Positions 51,905-63,355 of a stretch of DNA of 64,000 bases are shown piece by piece. A model generated the notes under the pieces. The model saw only the letters and a program-made list of their open reading frames with translations, had not been told where the DNA came from and made no database searches. Numbering within the stretch: position 1 is the first letter of the stretch; each line of letters starts with the position of its first letter. Both the position numbers and the translations under genes were made by a program. The DNA is taken from assembly GCA_001534745.1 (NCBI GenBank), contig CP013997.1, positions 2,542,001 through 2,606,000 of the forward strand, written 5' to 3'. The DNA comes from Pseudomonas monteilii. GTDB taxonomy: Bacteria; Pseudomonadota; Gammaproteobacteria; Pseudomonadales; Pseudomonadaceae.

Positions 51905-52200
51905 GCACCACGTTGCATGTGATCGCCCACTCGCCGTTTGGCGACGAGCGTCTGTCCAGTTGCCTGCGCCTGCTAGGTGCCGACGACAGTCTGCTGCTGT
52001 GCGGCGAGGCAGTCCAGGCCCTGCGCAGCGGCACCGCACCCCAGGCTCAGCTGCGCGACGCCAGGCTGCAGGGCCGACTGTTCGCCTTGAGCGAGGACCT
52101 GGAGGCGCGTGACCTGGCAGACACGTTGGCCGAACGCGTCGATTACCCCGGCTTCGTCGACCTCACCCTGCGCCACGACAAGGTCAACACCTGGCTATGA
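51901..52200 (+). CDS. tusB: Sulfur relay protein TusB
   Basis: 99-residue DsrH-like subunit (MSTTLHVIAHSPFGDERLSS, LLLCGEAVQAL). It overlaps tusC and tusE by 4 bp each, giving tight translational coupling. Completes the TusBCD heterohexamer. Confidence 0.9.
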   Translation: MSTTLHVIAHSPFGDERLSSCLRLLGADDSLLLCGEAVQALRSGTAPQAQLRDARLQGRLFALSEDLEARDLADTLAERVDYPGFVDLTLRHDKVNTWL

Positions 52201-52532
52201 ACGCATTGACGCTGAACGATCGCCAGGTACCCCTGGACAAGGACGGCTTTCTGGTCGACCTGCAGGACTGGTCCCGCGAAGTCGCCGAGGCACTGGCGCT
52301 GAACGAAGGCCTGCCGCTGACGCCCGAACACTGGGAAATCCTCGTGCTGCTGCGCCGCTTCCACGAACAGTACGCGCTGTCGCCGGCCACCCGGCCTCTG
52401 GTCAAGTACGTCGCCCTGAACCTGGGCACTGACAAGGGCAATAGCGCTTACCTCAATCGCCTGTTCAACGGCACCCCTGCCAAGCTGGCTGCCAAGCTGG
52501 CGGGCCTGCCCAAGCCGACCAATTGCATATGA
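52197..52532 (+). CDS. tusE: Sulfur relay protein TusE (DsrC family)
   Basis: 111-residue DsrC-type protein. The body has VDLQDWSREVAEALA and LTPEHWEILVLLRRFHEQY, and the flexible C-terminal arm ends KPTNCI with the penultimate catalytic Cys110. It takes sulfur from TusD to MnmA on tRNA. Its stop overlaps the next start (ATGA). Confidence 0.93.
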   Translation: MNALTLNDRQVPLDKDGFLVDLQDWSREVAEALALNEGLPLTPEHWEILVLLRRFHEQYALSPATRPLVKYVALNLGTDKGNSAYLNRLFNGTPAKLAAKLAGLPKPTNCI

Positions 52533-53530
52533 CTTCGAACACTTCCCTGCTCCTCGAGACGCCTGAGGAACACCCCTTCGCGACCTTCGTGCGCGTGCTG
52601 GGCAAAGGCAAGCGCGGTGCCCGTGGGCTCTCGCGCGAAGAGGCCCGCCAGGCCATGGACATGATCCTGTGCGGCGACGTCGAGGAGGCGCAACTGGGCG
52701 CCTTCCTGATGCTGCTGCGGCACAAGGAAGAAACCCCCGAAGAGCTGGCCGGCTTCACTGAAGCAGTTCGCCAGGCACTGGCCGCCCCTGCGCTGGCAGT
52801 GGACCTGGACTGGCCCAGCTATGCCGGCAAGCGCCGTCACCTGCCGTGGTACCTGCTGGCGGCCAAGTGCTTGGCGAGCAACGGCGTGCGCATCTTCATG
52901 CATGGCGCGGGTGCCCACACCGAAGGCCGCCTGTACACCGAGCAACTGCTCGACCTGCTGCAGATTCCCCTGTGCCGTGACTGGGCATCGGTGGAGGGAG
53001 CGCTCGACCAGCATGGGCTGGCGTTCCATCCCCTCCAAGACTGGGCACCTCGCCTGCAGCACCTGATCGACCTGCGCAACGTGCTCGGCCTGCGCTCGCC
53101 GATTCACTCGCTGGCCCGTGTGCTCAACCCCCTGAAGGCCCGATGTGCGCTGCAAAGCATCTTCCACCCGGGCTATCAGGCGGTGCACCGCGAAGCCAGT
53201 CGCCTGCTGGGCGATCATGCCATCGTGGTCAAGGGTGACGGCGGCGAGATCGAGATCAACCCGGACGTCGTCAGCCACCTCTATGGCACCACCGATGGCC
53301 AGTCGTGGGATGACGAATGGCCCGCCCTGAGCGCCCAGCGTCACGTCAAGCCGGCCACCCTCGACCCGAGCCTGCTGCTGGCGGTCTGGCGTGGCGAGCA
53401 GTCGGACAGCTACGGCGAGCTGGCCGTGATCGCCACCATGGCCCTGGCCCTGCGCGGCCTCGGCCAGCCGCAGGACGCGGCCTTCGCCCAGGCTCGCCAG
53501 TACTGGGAGGCGCGCACGACGACGGTCTGA
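52529..53530 (+). CDS. TrpD2/YbiB-like glycosyltransferase family 3 protein
   Basis: 333-residue protein with the anthranilate phosphoribosyltransferase fold: a helical N-terminal domain (GLSREEARQAMDMILCGDVEEAQLG, LMLLRHKEETPEE) and an alpha/beta domain. The PRPP-binding loop is not the canonical one of TrpD (GVRIFMHGAGAH in place of GTGGD), as in TrpD2/YbiB proteins, which bind nucleic acid. It is translationally coupled to tusE. Confidence 0.82.
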   Translation: MTSNTSLLLETPEEHPFATFVRVLGKGKRGARGLSREEARQAMDMILCGDVEEAQLGAFLMLLRHKEETPEELAGFTEAVRQALAAPALAVDLDWPSYAGKRRHLPWYLLAAKCLASNGVRIFMHGAGAHTEGRLYTEQLLDLLQIPLCRDWASVEGALDQHGLAFHPLQDWAPRLQHLIDLRNVLGLRSPIHSLARVLNPLKARCALQSIFHPGYQAVHREASRLLGDHAIVVKGDGGEIEINPDVVSHLYGTTDGQSWDDEWPALSAQRHVKPATLDPSLLLAVWRGEQSDSYGELAVIATMALALRGLGQPQDAAFAQARQYWEARTTTV

Positions 53531-53610
53531 ACGACAGGCCGTCGGATACCCGCGAACCACCGCTCCCGCGTCGGGCTCCAACCTGGACGAGTCTGACGAA
53601 GGAGCCTGAC

Positions 53611-54579
53611 ATGGGCCTGTTGATCGATGGTCAGTGGCATGACCAGTGGTACGAAAATGGCAAGGATGGGGCCTTCCAGCGCGAGGAGTCCCAGCGCCGC
53701 GACACCTCGCTGAGCGCCGAAGCGGGCCGCTACCACCTGTATGTGTCGCTGGCCTGCCCCTGGGCGCACCGCGCCCTCATCCTGCGCAGCCTCAAAGGCT
53801 TGGAGCCGATCATCGGCGTTTCGGTCGTCAGCTGGCTGATGGGCGAGCATGGCTGGACATTCGACCGTGACCATGGCTCCACGGGGGATGCCCTCGATGG
53901 CTTGCAGTACCTGTACCAGCGCTACACCCAGGACGATCCGCGCTACACCGGGCGCGTGACCGTGCCAGTGCTCTGGGACCGGCAGGCGCAGCGCATCGTC
54001 AACAACGAATCGGCGGACATCGTGCGGCTCTTCAACCACGCGTTCGACGACCTGACGGGCAATGACCTGGATCTGTATCCCTCGGCCCTGCAACCGACCA
54101 TCGATGGGTTGAATGCGCGCATCTACCCGGCGGTCAACAACGGCGTCTACCGTGCCGGCTTCGCCACCACGCAGCAGGCCTATGAAGAAGCCTTCGATGG
54201 GCTGTTCGCCGAACTCGATCAGCTGGAGCAGTTGCTCGCGCAACAACGCTACCTGGCCGGGGCCTACCTCACCGAAGCCGATGTCCGCCTGTTCACCACG
54301 CTGGTGCGGTTCGATGCCGTGTACCACGGCCACTTCAAGTGCAACCTGCGCCGCGTGGTGGACTACCCGAACCTGTCCAACTGGCTGCGCGAGCTGTACC
54401 AGTGGCCTGGCATAGCCGCCACAGTAGACCTGTGGCACATCCAGCATCATTACTACCAGAGCCACACCACCATCAACCCGACCGGTATCGTGCCCAAGGG
54501 ACCGCACCTGGACTTCGAACGCCCCCATGATCGCGAGCGCCTGCCGGGCCAGGGCATCTGGCGCCGCACGCAGGCCTGA
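53611..54579 (+). CDS. yqjG: Glutathionyl-hydroquinone reductase (xi-class GST)
   Basis: 322-residue glutathione transferase homologue of YqjG/ECM4. The thioredoxin-like domain carries catalytic Cys49 in SLACPWAHR. The long insert (GVSVVSWLMGEHGWTF), NNESADIVRLFN and the C-terminal helical domain with FDAVYHGHFKCNLRR are xi-class features. It reduces glutathionyl-hydroquinones. AAGGAG precedes ATG 53611. Confidence 0.92.
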   Translation: MGLLIDGQWHDQWYENGKDGAFQREESQRRDTSLSAEAGRYHLYVSLACPWAHRALILRSLKGLEPIIGVSVVSWLMGEHGWTFDRDHGSTGDALDGLQYLYQRYTQDDPRYTGRVTVPVLWDRQAQRIVNNESADIVRLFNHAFDDLTGNDLDLYPSALQPTIDGLNARIYPAVNNGVYRAGFATTQQAYEEAFDGLFAELDQLEQLLAQQRYLAGAYLTEADVRLFTTLVRFDAVYHGHFKCNLRRVVDYPNLSNWLRELYQWPGIAATVDLWHIQHHYYQSHTTINPTGIVPKGPHLDFERPHDRERLPGQGIWRRTQA

Positions 54580-54583
54580 CATG

Positions 54584-54621
54584 AAAACGCCGCGACACCC
54601 CAAGGAGGGTCGCGGCGTTTT
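54584..54621. terminator. Bidirectional terminator between yqjG and cysG
   Basis: AAAACGCCGCGAC pairs with GTCGCGGCGTTTT, with a 12-nt loop, between convergent genes. A-run on one side and T-run on the other allow termination in both directions. Confidence 0.85.
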
Positions 54622-54645
54622 CACGGACGTGGCCGGTCAATCGTG

Positions 54646-56028
54646 CTACGCACCCTCGAACCAGGCCAGCTTGTCACGCAACTGCACCACCTCGCCCACG
54701 ATGACCAGGGTCGGCGCATGCACTTCATGACGCGCGACCAGGTCAGGCAGGTCGGCCAAGGTGCCGACGAATACCCGCTGATTGCGCGTCGTTCCCTGCT
54801 GGACCAACGCCGCCGGGGTACTGGCGGCGCGGCCATGGCGGATCAACTCCGCGCAGATGGTAGGCAGCCCCACCAGCCCCATGTAGAACACCAGGGTCTG
54901 GGCAGGCGCGACCAGGTCGGACCAGGGCAGGTTGCTGCTACCGTCCTTCAGGTGACCGGTGATGAAGCGCACGGACTGGGCATGGTCGCGGTGGGTCAGG
55001 GGAATGCCCGCGTAGGACGAGCACCCGCTGGCCGCCGTGATGCCCGGCACCACCTGGAAGGGGATGCCCTCCTCAGCCAGTTCCTCGATCTCTTCGCCGC
55101 CTCGGCCGAAGATGAACGGGTCGCCTCCCTTGAGCCGCAAGACCCGCTTGCCCTGTCGGGCCAGTTCCACCAGCAACCGGTTGATCTGCTCCTGGGGCAC
55201 CGAGTGTTCGGCGCGGCGCTTGCCCACGTAGATACGCTCGGCATCACGGCGGCACATGTCGATGATGGCGGGCGCCACCAACCGGTCATAGAGCACCACG
55301 TCGGCCTGTTGCATCAGGCGCAAGGCGCGGAAGGTCAACAGGTCGGGATCGCCAGGACCGGCGCCGACCAGGTAGACCTCGCCGCCCTGCTGCACCGGCG
55401 CGCCATCGACCATGGCCTGCAGCAAGCGCTCGGCCTCGGCGCCCTGCCCAGCCAGCTGACGCTCGGCGATCGGCCCCTGGAACACGGTCTCCCAGAAGCC
55501 ACGGCGCTGGTTGACGTTCGGGTACAGCGTCTTGACTTTATGCCGGAAACGCGCGGCCAGGCCGGCCAGCTCACCGTAGGCAGCCGGGATCCAGGCTTCG
55601 AGCCGGGCCCTGATCAGCCGCGCCAGCACCGGTGCATCGCCGCCACTGGAGACCGCCACCACCAAGGGCGAGCGGTCGACGATGGCCGGGAAGATCACCG
55701 TGCACAGGGCCGGTGCATCCACCACGTTGACTGGCAGGCTGCGCAACTGGGCATCGGCCGACACCTGGGCATTGAGGGCAGGATCATCGGTGGCGGCGAT
55801 GACCAGGCGGCAGCCGTCCAGGTCACTGGCCTGGTAACCGCGCACCTGGACCTCGCCACCGCCCTCGCGCGCCATGGCCGCCAGTTGCCCGTCGACCTCC
55901 GGCGCCACCACGCGCAGCGCCGCACCGGCATCGGCCAGCAGACGGGCTTTGCGCAGTGCGATCTCGCCACCACCGACCACCAGCACCTGGGCGCCGTGCA
56001 GCTTGTGGAACAGGGGCAGGTAATCCAT
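54646..56028 (-). CDS. cysG: Siroheme synthase CysG
   Basis: 460-residue trifunctional enzyme converting uroporphyrinogen III to siroheme. The N-terminal NAD-dependent dehydrogenase/ferrochelatase module has [12 protein letters not shown]. The C-terminal SUMT methyltransferase has [37 protein letters not shown] and PGITAASGC. Siroheme feeds sulfite and nitrite reductases. It starts immediately after the serS stop. Confidence 0.95.
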   Translation of the reverse strand: MDYLPLFHKLHGAQVLVVGGGEIALRKARLLADAGAALRVVAPEVDGQLAAMAREGGGEVQVRGYQASDLDGCRLVIAATDDPALNAQVSADAQLRSLPVNVVDAPALCTVIFPAIVDRSPLVVAVSSGGDAPVLARLIRARLEAWIPAAYGELAGLAARFRHKVKTLYPNVNQRRGFWETVFQGPIAERQLAGQGAEAERLLQAMVDGAPVQQGGEVYLVGAGPGDPDLLTFRALRLMQQADVVLYDRLVAPAIIDMCRRDAERIYVGKRRAEHSVPQEQINRLLVELARQGKRVLRLKGGDPFIFGRGGEEIEELAEEGIPFQVVPGITAASGCSSYAGIPLTHRDHAQSVRFITGHLKDGSSNLPWSDLVAPAQTLVFYMGLVGLPTICAELIRHGRAASTPAALVQQGTTRNQRVFVGTLADLPDLVARHEVHAPTLVIVGEVVQLRDKLAWFEGA

Positions 56029-57321
<1,293 letters not shown>

Positions 57322-57338
57322 TTATAGGTGTGTGTTGT

Positions 57339-57713
57339 TCAGATTCGGGTCAGGGACAGGCCCGCCCAGGTGGCGAGCAGCCCGCCAAGGACGCTGGCCG
57401 CAGCATACCCGAAGGCCAGGGGCGCCTGCCCGTTTTCGAGCAGGCGGATGGTGTCCAGGGAAAACGACGAAAAGGTGGTCAGGCCGCCGACGAAGCCCAC
57501 CAGCAGGCCGACGCGCACTTCGGCGGGCACGCTGGGTCGGGTCAGAAACAGGCCATAGAGTACGCCGATGATCAGGCAGCCGATGAGGTTCACGGCCAAG
57601 GTGGCCAGGTAGTAATGCCGGGGGTGATGGGCGGTGACCCAATTTCCCGTGGCGAAGCGCAGCAAGGTGCCGACGATGCCGGCCAGGCTCACCGAGGCGA
57701 TCATGCCGATCAT
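57339..57713 (-). CDS. crcB: Fluoride channel CrcB/Fluc
   Basis: 124-residue four-helix channel. Family signatures [20 protein letters not shown] and [14 protein letters not shown] (pore Phe and Asn positions) are present. Works as a dual-topology dimer that expels fluoride. Its start overlaps the rarA stop by 4 bp. No fluoride riboswitch is seen. Confidence 0.94.
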   Translation of the reverse strand: MIGMIASVSLAGIVGTLLRFATGNWVTAHHPRHYYLATLAVNLIGCLIIGVLYGLFLTRPSVPAEVRVGLLVGFVGGLTTFSSFSLDTIRLLENGQAPLAFGYAAASVLGGLLATWAGLSLTRI

Positions 57714-59035
57714 GCAGGCCTCCGGCGCACGGGACTGTGCCGATCGAGCTCGGCCAGGTGACGCAGCTTCTCGCCGATCTTCAGCTCGAGGCCCCGCGGC
57801 ACGGGTTGATAGTAGGCACGTGGCTCGAGCGCATCGGGGAAATAGTCTTCACCCGCGGCGTAGCCTTCCGGCTCGTCGTGGGCGTAGCGGTAGTCGTCGC
57901 CGTAGCCCAGCTGCTTCATCAGCTTGGTCGGCGCATTGCGCAGGTGCAGCGGCACGTCCAGCGAGCCATGCTCGGCCGCCTCGCGCATGGCGCGCTTGAA
58001 GCCCATGTACACGGCGTTGCTCTTCGGCGCGCAGGCCAGGTAGGTGATGGCCTGGGCCACCGCCAGTTCGCCCTCGGGACTGCCCAGGCGCTCCTGCACG
58101 TCCCAGGCGGCCAGGCACAGGTTCAGCGCACGCGGGTCGGCGTTGCCGATGTCCTCGCTGGCCATGCGTACCACGCGCCGGGCGATATACAGAGGGTCGC
58201 AACCGCCATCGAGCATGCGGGCATACCAGTACAGCGCCGCATCCGGGTTGGAGCCGCGCACCGACTTGTGCAGCGCGGAAATCTGGTCGTAGAAGGCCTC
58301 GCCACCCTTGTCGAAGCGCCGGCGGCTGTCACCCAGCAGGCTCTGCAACAGCTCGACGCCGATGTCGCCGCCATCCTCGGCCAGGTCCGAAGCGTTTTCG
58401 AGGAAGTTCAGCATGCGCCGACCGTCGCCATCGGCTGCGGCCACCAGCATCTTGAAGGCGTCGTCGCCGACCGTCAGGCGACGACTGCCCAGGCCACGTT
58501 CCTCGCTGAGGGCACGGTCGACCAGCTTGCGCAGGGCCGCCTCGTCCAGGCTCTTGAGCACATACACCCGCGCCCGCGAGAGCAGCGCATTGTTGAGCTC
58601 GAAGGAAGGGTTTTCGGTGGTCGCGCCGATGAACAGCAGAGTGCCGTCTTCCACATAGGGCAGGAAGGCGTCTTGCTGCGACTTGTTGAAGCGGTGCACC
58701 TCATCGACGAACAGGATGGTGCGCCGCCCGTACTGGCCTGCCTGCTGCCGCGCGACCTCCACCGCCTGACGGATTTCCTTGACGCCCGCCAGCACCGCCG
58801 AGACCGTTTCGAAATGCGCGTCGCAGAACTGCGCCAGCAGCCGCGCCAGAGTGGTCTTGCCGACCCCGGGCGGGCCCCAGAAGATCATCGAATGCAGGGC
58901 GCCCTGCTCCAGCGCTTCGCGCAGGGGCTTGCCACGCGCCAGCAGGTGCTCCTGGCCGACGTACTCGTCCAGGTTGGAAGGCCGCAGACGTGCGGCCAAA
59001 GGCTGGGCGACGGGTTCGCTTCGAAACAGGTCCAT
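57710..59035 (-). CDS. rarA: Replication-associated recombination protein A
   Basis: 441-residue AAA+ ATPase of the RarA/MgsA/WRNIP1 family. Walker A GPPGVGKT is at residues 54-61, Walker [11 protein letters not shown] follows, and sensor 1 ([10 protein letters not shown]) is clear. The C-terminal tetramerisation domain ([19 protein letters not shown]) is present. Acts at stalled replication forks. Its start is 17 bp after lolA. Confidence 0.95.
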   Translation of the reverse strand: MDLFRSEPVAQPLAARLRPSNLDEYVGQEHLLARGKPLREALEQGALHSMIFWGPPGVGKTTLARLLAQFCDAHFETVSAVLAGVKEIRQAVEVARQQAGQYGRRTILFVDEVHRFNKSQQDAFLPYVEDGTLLFIGATTENPSFELNNALLSRARVYVLKSLDEAALRKLVDRALSEERGLGSRRLTVGDDAFKMLVAAADGDGRRMLNFLENASDLAEDGGDIGVELLQSLLGDSRRRFDKGGEAFYDQISALHKSVRGSNPDAALYWYARMLDGGCDPLYIARRVVRMASEDIGNADPRALNLCLAAWDVQERLGSPEGELAVAQAITYLACAPKSNAVYMGFKRAMREAAEHGSLDVPLHLRNAPTKLMKQLGYGDDYRYAHDEPEGYAAGEDYFPDALEPRAYYQPVPRGLELKIGEKLRHLAELDRHSPVRRRPA

Positions 59036-59052
59036 ACGGGTGACGAACGCCT

Positions 59053-59676
59053 CTATTCCTGGATCACGTCAGCGCCAGCCGGGATCTTGAACTGGAACGT
59101 GTTCGGCGCGACCGGCTGGTTGGCCTTCACCCCGTTGAACAGGATGTTGGTGCGCTGGCCGACGCTGTCGATCAACTGCATGTCGTTGATCAGGCCACGC
59201 CGGAACGACACGCGCAGCGAATCGAACAAGGTGTCCTTGGTCTTGGGCGTCAGGGTGAAGTCCATGACCTCGCCCTGCTCCTTGGACACGATGTCGAAGC
59301 TCTGGTTGATCTTCGAGACGTCGCCCGACAGCAGCAGCGCTGGGGTCTGGCTCAGGCGCACGTCAAGCTTCTTGACCGTAGCCTGCTCGAGGTCCGGGTC
59401 CCAGAGGGTGACTTTCTGGCCGTCGGACACCACCACCTGCTCCTGCGGTGCGTCGGTGTGCCAGTAGAACAGGCCAGGGCGCTTGACGGCCATCTGCCCG
59501 GTGGTTTCCTGCAGGCTGGTGCCGCTGGCATCCAGGGTCAGCTGCGAGAAGCGCGCCTCGAGGGTCTGGGACTTCTCCAGCAGCTGGGTCAGCCGCGCCA
59601 CGTCTTTGTCATCGGCATGGGCCGGCAGGGTCGCCAGGGCCAGGGCAGAAACCAACAGCATGCGAATTGCGCGCAT
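59053..59676 (-). CDS. lolA: Outer-membrane lipoprotein carrier LolA
   Basis: 207-residue periplasmic chaperone for lipoproteins. The signal peptide is residues 1-21 (ending PAHA), and the mature protein has the family pattern [33 protein letters not shown] and [13 protein letters not shown]. The ATG at 59674-59676 has AGGA at correct spacing; longer forms from upstream ATGs lack this. Confidence 0.95.
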   Translation of the reverse strand: MRAIRMLLVSALALATLPAHADDKDVARLTQLLEKSQTLEARFSQLTLDASGTSLQETTGQMAVKRPGLFYWHTDAPQEQVVVSDGQKVTLWDPDLEQATVKKLDVRLSQTPALLLSGDVSKINQSFDIVSKEQGEVMDFTLTPKTKDTLFDSLRVSFRRGLINDMQLIDSVGQRTNILFNGVKANQPVAPNTFQFKIPAGADVIQE

Positions 59677-59738
59677 GGGAATCCTCATCGAACGGTGGGT
59701 GAGCCGGTCGGCCAAGGGGCAGACCGGCGAAGTGTTCA

Positions 59739-62290
59739 TCACTCGCGTGGGCCGCCGGGGGCGATCACTTCCCGCGAGCCGTTGCTGTTCATCGGCGTGA
59801 CCACGCCGGCCATTTCCATCGACTCGATCATCCGCGCCGCGCGGTTGTAGCCGATCTTGAGCTTGCGCTGGACGGCGGAGATCGACGCACGCCGGCTTTC
59901 GAGCACAAACTGCACGGCTTCATCGTACAGGGCATCGGCCTCCGGGTCTTCCCCGTCGCCACCGCCCGAGCCGCCGTCGAAGCCGCTGCCGGCCTCTTCC
60001 ACGCCATTGAGGATGTCGTCGTTGTAGTCCGGGGCGCCGCGCAGCTTCCAGGCCTCGACGACCCGGTGCACTTCATCGTCGGACACGAAGGCACCATGGA
60101 CACGGATCGGCAGGCTGGTGCCAGGCGGCATGTAGAGCATGTCACCGTGACCGAGCAGCTGTTCGGCGCCGCCCTGGTCGATGATGGTCCGCGAGTCGAT
60201 CTTGCTCGACACCTGGAACGCCATGCGCGTCGGGATGTTGGCCTTGATCAGGCCGGTGATGACGTCCACCGACGGCCGCTGGGTGGCCAGGATCAGGTGG
60301 ATACCGGCCGCACGGGCCTTCTGTGCGATTCGTGCGATCAGCTCTTCGACCTTCTTGCCGACGATCATCATCATGTCGGCGAATTCGTCGACCACCACCA
60401 CGATGGTCGGCAAGGTCTTCAGCACCGGCGGTTCGTCGTCCATGCTTTCGCGGCGGAACAACGGGTCGGCGATGGTCTCGCCCGCCGCCTCGGCATCCTT
60501 GACCTTGCGGTTGAAGCCCGCCAGGTTGCGCACGCCCATGGCCGCCATCAACTTGTAGCGGCGCTCCATCTCGGCCACGCTCCAGCGCAGCGCGTTGGCG
60601 GCGTCCTTCATGTCGGTGACCACCGGGCAGAGCAGGTGAGGAATGCCTTCGTAGATCGACAGTTCGAGCATCTTCGGGTCGATCATGATCAGCCGCGCGT
60701 CTTCAGGGCTGGACTTGAACAGGATCGACAGGATCATCGCGTTGACCCCGACCGACTTACCGGAACCGGTGGTACCGGCGACCAGCAGGTGCGGCATCTT
60801 GGCAAGGTCGGTGATGACCGGCTTGCCGCCGATGTCGTGACCCAGCGCCAAGGTGACCGGCGAGGTGGCGTCCTCGTAAGGCGCCGAGGACAGCACCTCG
60901 GAGAAGCGCACCATCTGGCGGTTTTCGTTGGGGATCTCGATACCGACCGTGGTCTTGCCGGGAATGACCTCGACCACGCGCACGCTGGTCACGGCCAGCG
61001 AGCGCGCCAGGTCCTTGGCCAGGTTGGAGATGCGGCTGACCTTGACCCCGGCGGCCGGCTGGATCTCGTAGCGGGTGATCACCGGGCCGGGGTGGATCGA
61101 GTCCACCGTCACTTCGACGCCGAACTCCTTGAGCTTGATTTCCAGCAACTGGCCGACACCGGCCAGCGACTCGGGGGAATATTCGATCTTCTTTTCTTCG
61201 GCAGGGTCGAGGATCGAGATCGGTGGCAAGGTGCCTTCGATGGCGCTGTCGACAAAAGTCTGCACAGGCTTGGGCTTGGGCGCGGCACGTGCGGGTTCCA
61301 CAGCCCGGGGCGGGGTCGGCGTCGGCATGATCACGGGGGCGGCCAAGGCCGTGGCCGGCACGTCACGAGGGGCCTGCACAGGCGCGGACACGGGTGGCTG
61401 GGCCGCCACGGGGTCGCGCTCGATGACCCGCTCGCGGGCTTGGGCTGTTCGCGCTTGTCGGCCACGCTGGGCGCAGTCGGTGCAGGGCTGGCCGGTGCAG
61501 CACTGGGGGCGACAGGCCTGGCTGCGGCCGGCGTCGAAGCGGCTGGCTTGACGACGGGCGTGCTGCGCAGCACCGGCTCGTCGACCTCACGCAGCTGGGC
61601 CACTAGGCGCTTGCGTTCGTTGCGCGCCTCCCACCAGCGACTGGCCGCACCGCGCACCAGCTCGAACACATCGAGGGTGAGCTTGCCGGTCAGGTCCATC
61701 ACCTTGAACCAGGACAGGTCGGTGAAGACCGTCAATCCGAACAGGAACAGGGCAATGAAGGCCAGCGTACTGCCCTGTACGTTGAGCGCGCTGCGCGCCA
61801 GCTCGCCCAGGCCCTCACCCAGGGCGCCGCCTGCGGAAAACGGCAGGCTGGCGGGCGGGTGGAAATGGATGTGTGCCAGGGCGGCGCCGGAAAGCACCAG
61901 AAACACCAGGCCGATCAGTCGCCAGGAGAACAGCCAGCCGCTCCACTGCCAGGGCTGGTGCCGCTCACGGAAGATCTGCCAGGTCTTGATGCCCAGCAGC
62001 AGCGGGAAGATATAGGCGAAATAGCCCAACACCATGAACAGCACATCGGCGCAATAGGCGCCCGCACGACCTGCGGCGTTCTGCACCTGGTCGACGTTGC
62101 TGGTGTGGGTGAAGCCTGGGTCGGCGGTGTCGTAGGTCAACAGCGCCATCCACAGGTATAGGCACAGCGCGCCGACGGCGATCAGCGCACCCTCCTTGAG
62201 TCGGTAATGCAACTGTTGCCGCCACAGGGGCACCGGCAAGGGAGTCGGAGATGCGGTGGATTTCTTCAAAACGCGTTTATTCCTGCGCAT
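59739..62290 (-). pseudogene. ftsK: DNA translocase FtsK, frameshifted in the linker
   Basis: Two overlapping frames encode one FtsK. The N-terminal frame (62290 to 61331) has four membrane helices and the start of the Pro/Ala-rich linker. The C-terminal frame (open through 61409 to 59739) has the motor with Walker A GTTGSGKS and the gamma domain ([19 protein letters not shown]). Restoring one C in the CCC run at 61436-61438 joins KREQPKP to RERVIERD and gives 850 residues, the normal Pseudomonas length. FtsK is needed for division and chromosome segregation, so a sequence error is the likeliest cause. ATG 62290 is used; TTG 62269 is possible. Confidence 0.9.
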
Positions 62291-62620
62291 GGTGCGCGTC
62301 CAAGAGTGATCGACCCACGTGAACAGTCTGTGAATCACTGCCTTCAACAGTGCCGTCTGCCCGTCGCCGTGGCGGCAGGGCCTGAAACAGGGCTGGGTCC
62401 TGCACCCGTAATTTGAGCATGCATTTTGTTCTGTGACAAAGGCTTATGCTGTGTTTTTGCACAGGTGTGACAGCAAGGCGCCGTATTAGTTGCCGCCTCG
62501 CCCTCGCCACCGGGCGCGCTGCCCGGGCCACTGCCTGACGGCTCGCCGATGCCCCGCGTTGACCTGTCGCCACCGGGCCGCCATGCTGGCCCTCCCCTCC
62601 CCTGCCGGCACAGAATGCCC
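62291..62620. other. Divergent intergenic region between ftsK and aat
   Basis: About 330 bp with no supported gene; frames crossing it are overlaps of aat or antisense. It presumably holds both promoters, but I cannot place -10/-35 elements with confidence. Confidence 0.4.
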
Positions 62621-63301
62621 ATGCTGACTTGGCTGAACCGTGATTCGCTGACCTTCCCGCCCCTGAATACCGCCCTGCAGGAACCCAACGGCCTGCTGGC
62701 AGCCGGCGGCGATCTGCGCCCCGAGCGCCTGATCCAGGCTTACCGCCATGGGTGCTTTCCCTGGTACCAGGACGGCCAACCGATCCTCTGGTGGTCGCCG
62801 GACCCGCGCACCGTGCTGTTTCCTGACGAACTCCATGTCTCGCGCTCGCTGGCCAAGCTGATGCGCCAGCAGCGCTATCAGGTGAGCTTCGATCAGGACT
62901 TCCCGGCCGTGGTCGCAGCTTGCGCCGCGCCGCGGACCTACGCCGAGGGAACCTGGATCACCGAGACCATGCAGGCTGCCTACTGCGAGCTGCACCGACG
63001 AGGCATCGCCCACTCGGTCGAAGTGCGTGAGAACGGCGTGCTGGTCGGCGGGCTCTACGGGCTGGCCATCGGCCAATTGTTTTTCGGCGAGTCCATGTTC
63101 AGCCGGGCGGACAATGCCTCCAAGGTCGGCTTCGTGACCCTGGTCAAGCGCCTCGAACAGGCAGGTTTCGCGCTGATCGACTGCCAGATGCCTACCAATC
63201 ACCTGCACAGCCTCGGCGCGCGGGCGATTTCGCGCGCTGCGTTCGCCGAAGCCCTGGCGCGCCACCTGGACACGCCCCCGGCCCTGGACTGGCTCAGCTA
63301 G
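62621..63301 (+). CDS. aat: Leucyl/phenylalanyl-tRNA-protein transferase
   Basis: 226-residue cytosolic enzyme of the N-end rule pathway, transferring Leu or Phe to N-terminal Lys/Arg. Family motifs [52 protein letters not shown] and [14 protein letters not shown] are intact. ATG 62621 (MLTWLNRD) is the typical start; in-frame ATG 62615 is 6 bp upstream. Confidence 0.95.
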   Translation: MLTWLNRDSLTFPPLNTALQEPNGLLAAGGDLRPERLIQAYRHGCFPWYQDGQPILWWSPDPRTVLFPDELHVSRSLAKLMRQQRYQVSFDQDFPAVVAACAAPRTYAEGTWITETMQAAYCELHRRGIAHSVEVRENGVLVGGLYGLAIGQLFFGESMFSRADNASKVGFVTLVKRLEQAGFALIDCQMPTNHLHSLGARAISRAAFAEALARHLDTPPALDWLS

Positions 63302-63355
63302 GCGCGCCGGCCTGGCTGGCTTACACTTAGGGCAACGTTTCGCAAGGGGTTACCC

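Noticed and set aside
61331..61530. Programmed frameshift in ftsK
   Set aside because: There is no slippery heptamer with downstream structure typical of recoding, and a missing C in a short C run is a simpler explanation.
60066..62015. 649-residue plus-strand frame over ftsK
   Set aside because: Antisense to FtsK motor and linker, with typical shadow composition.
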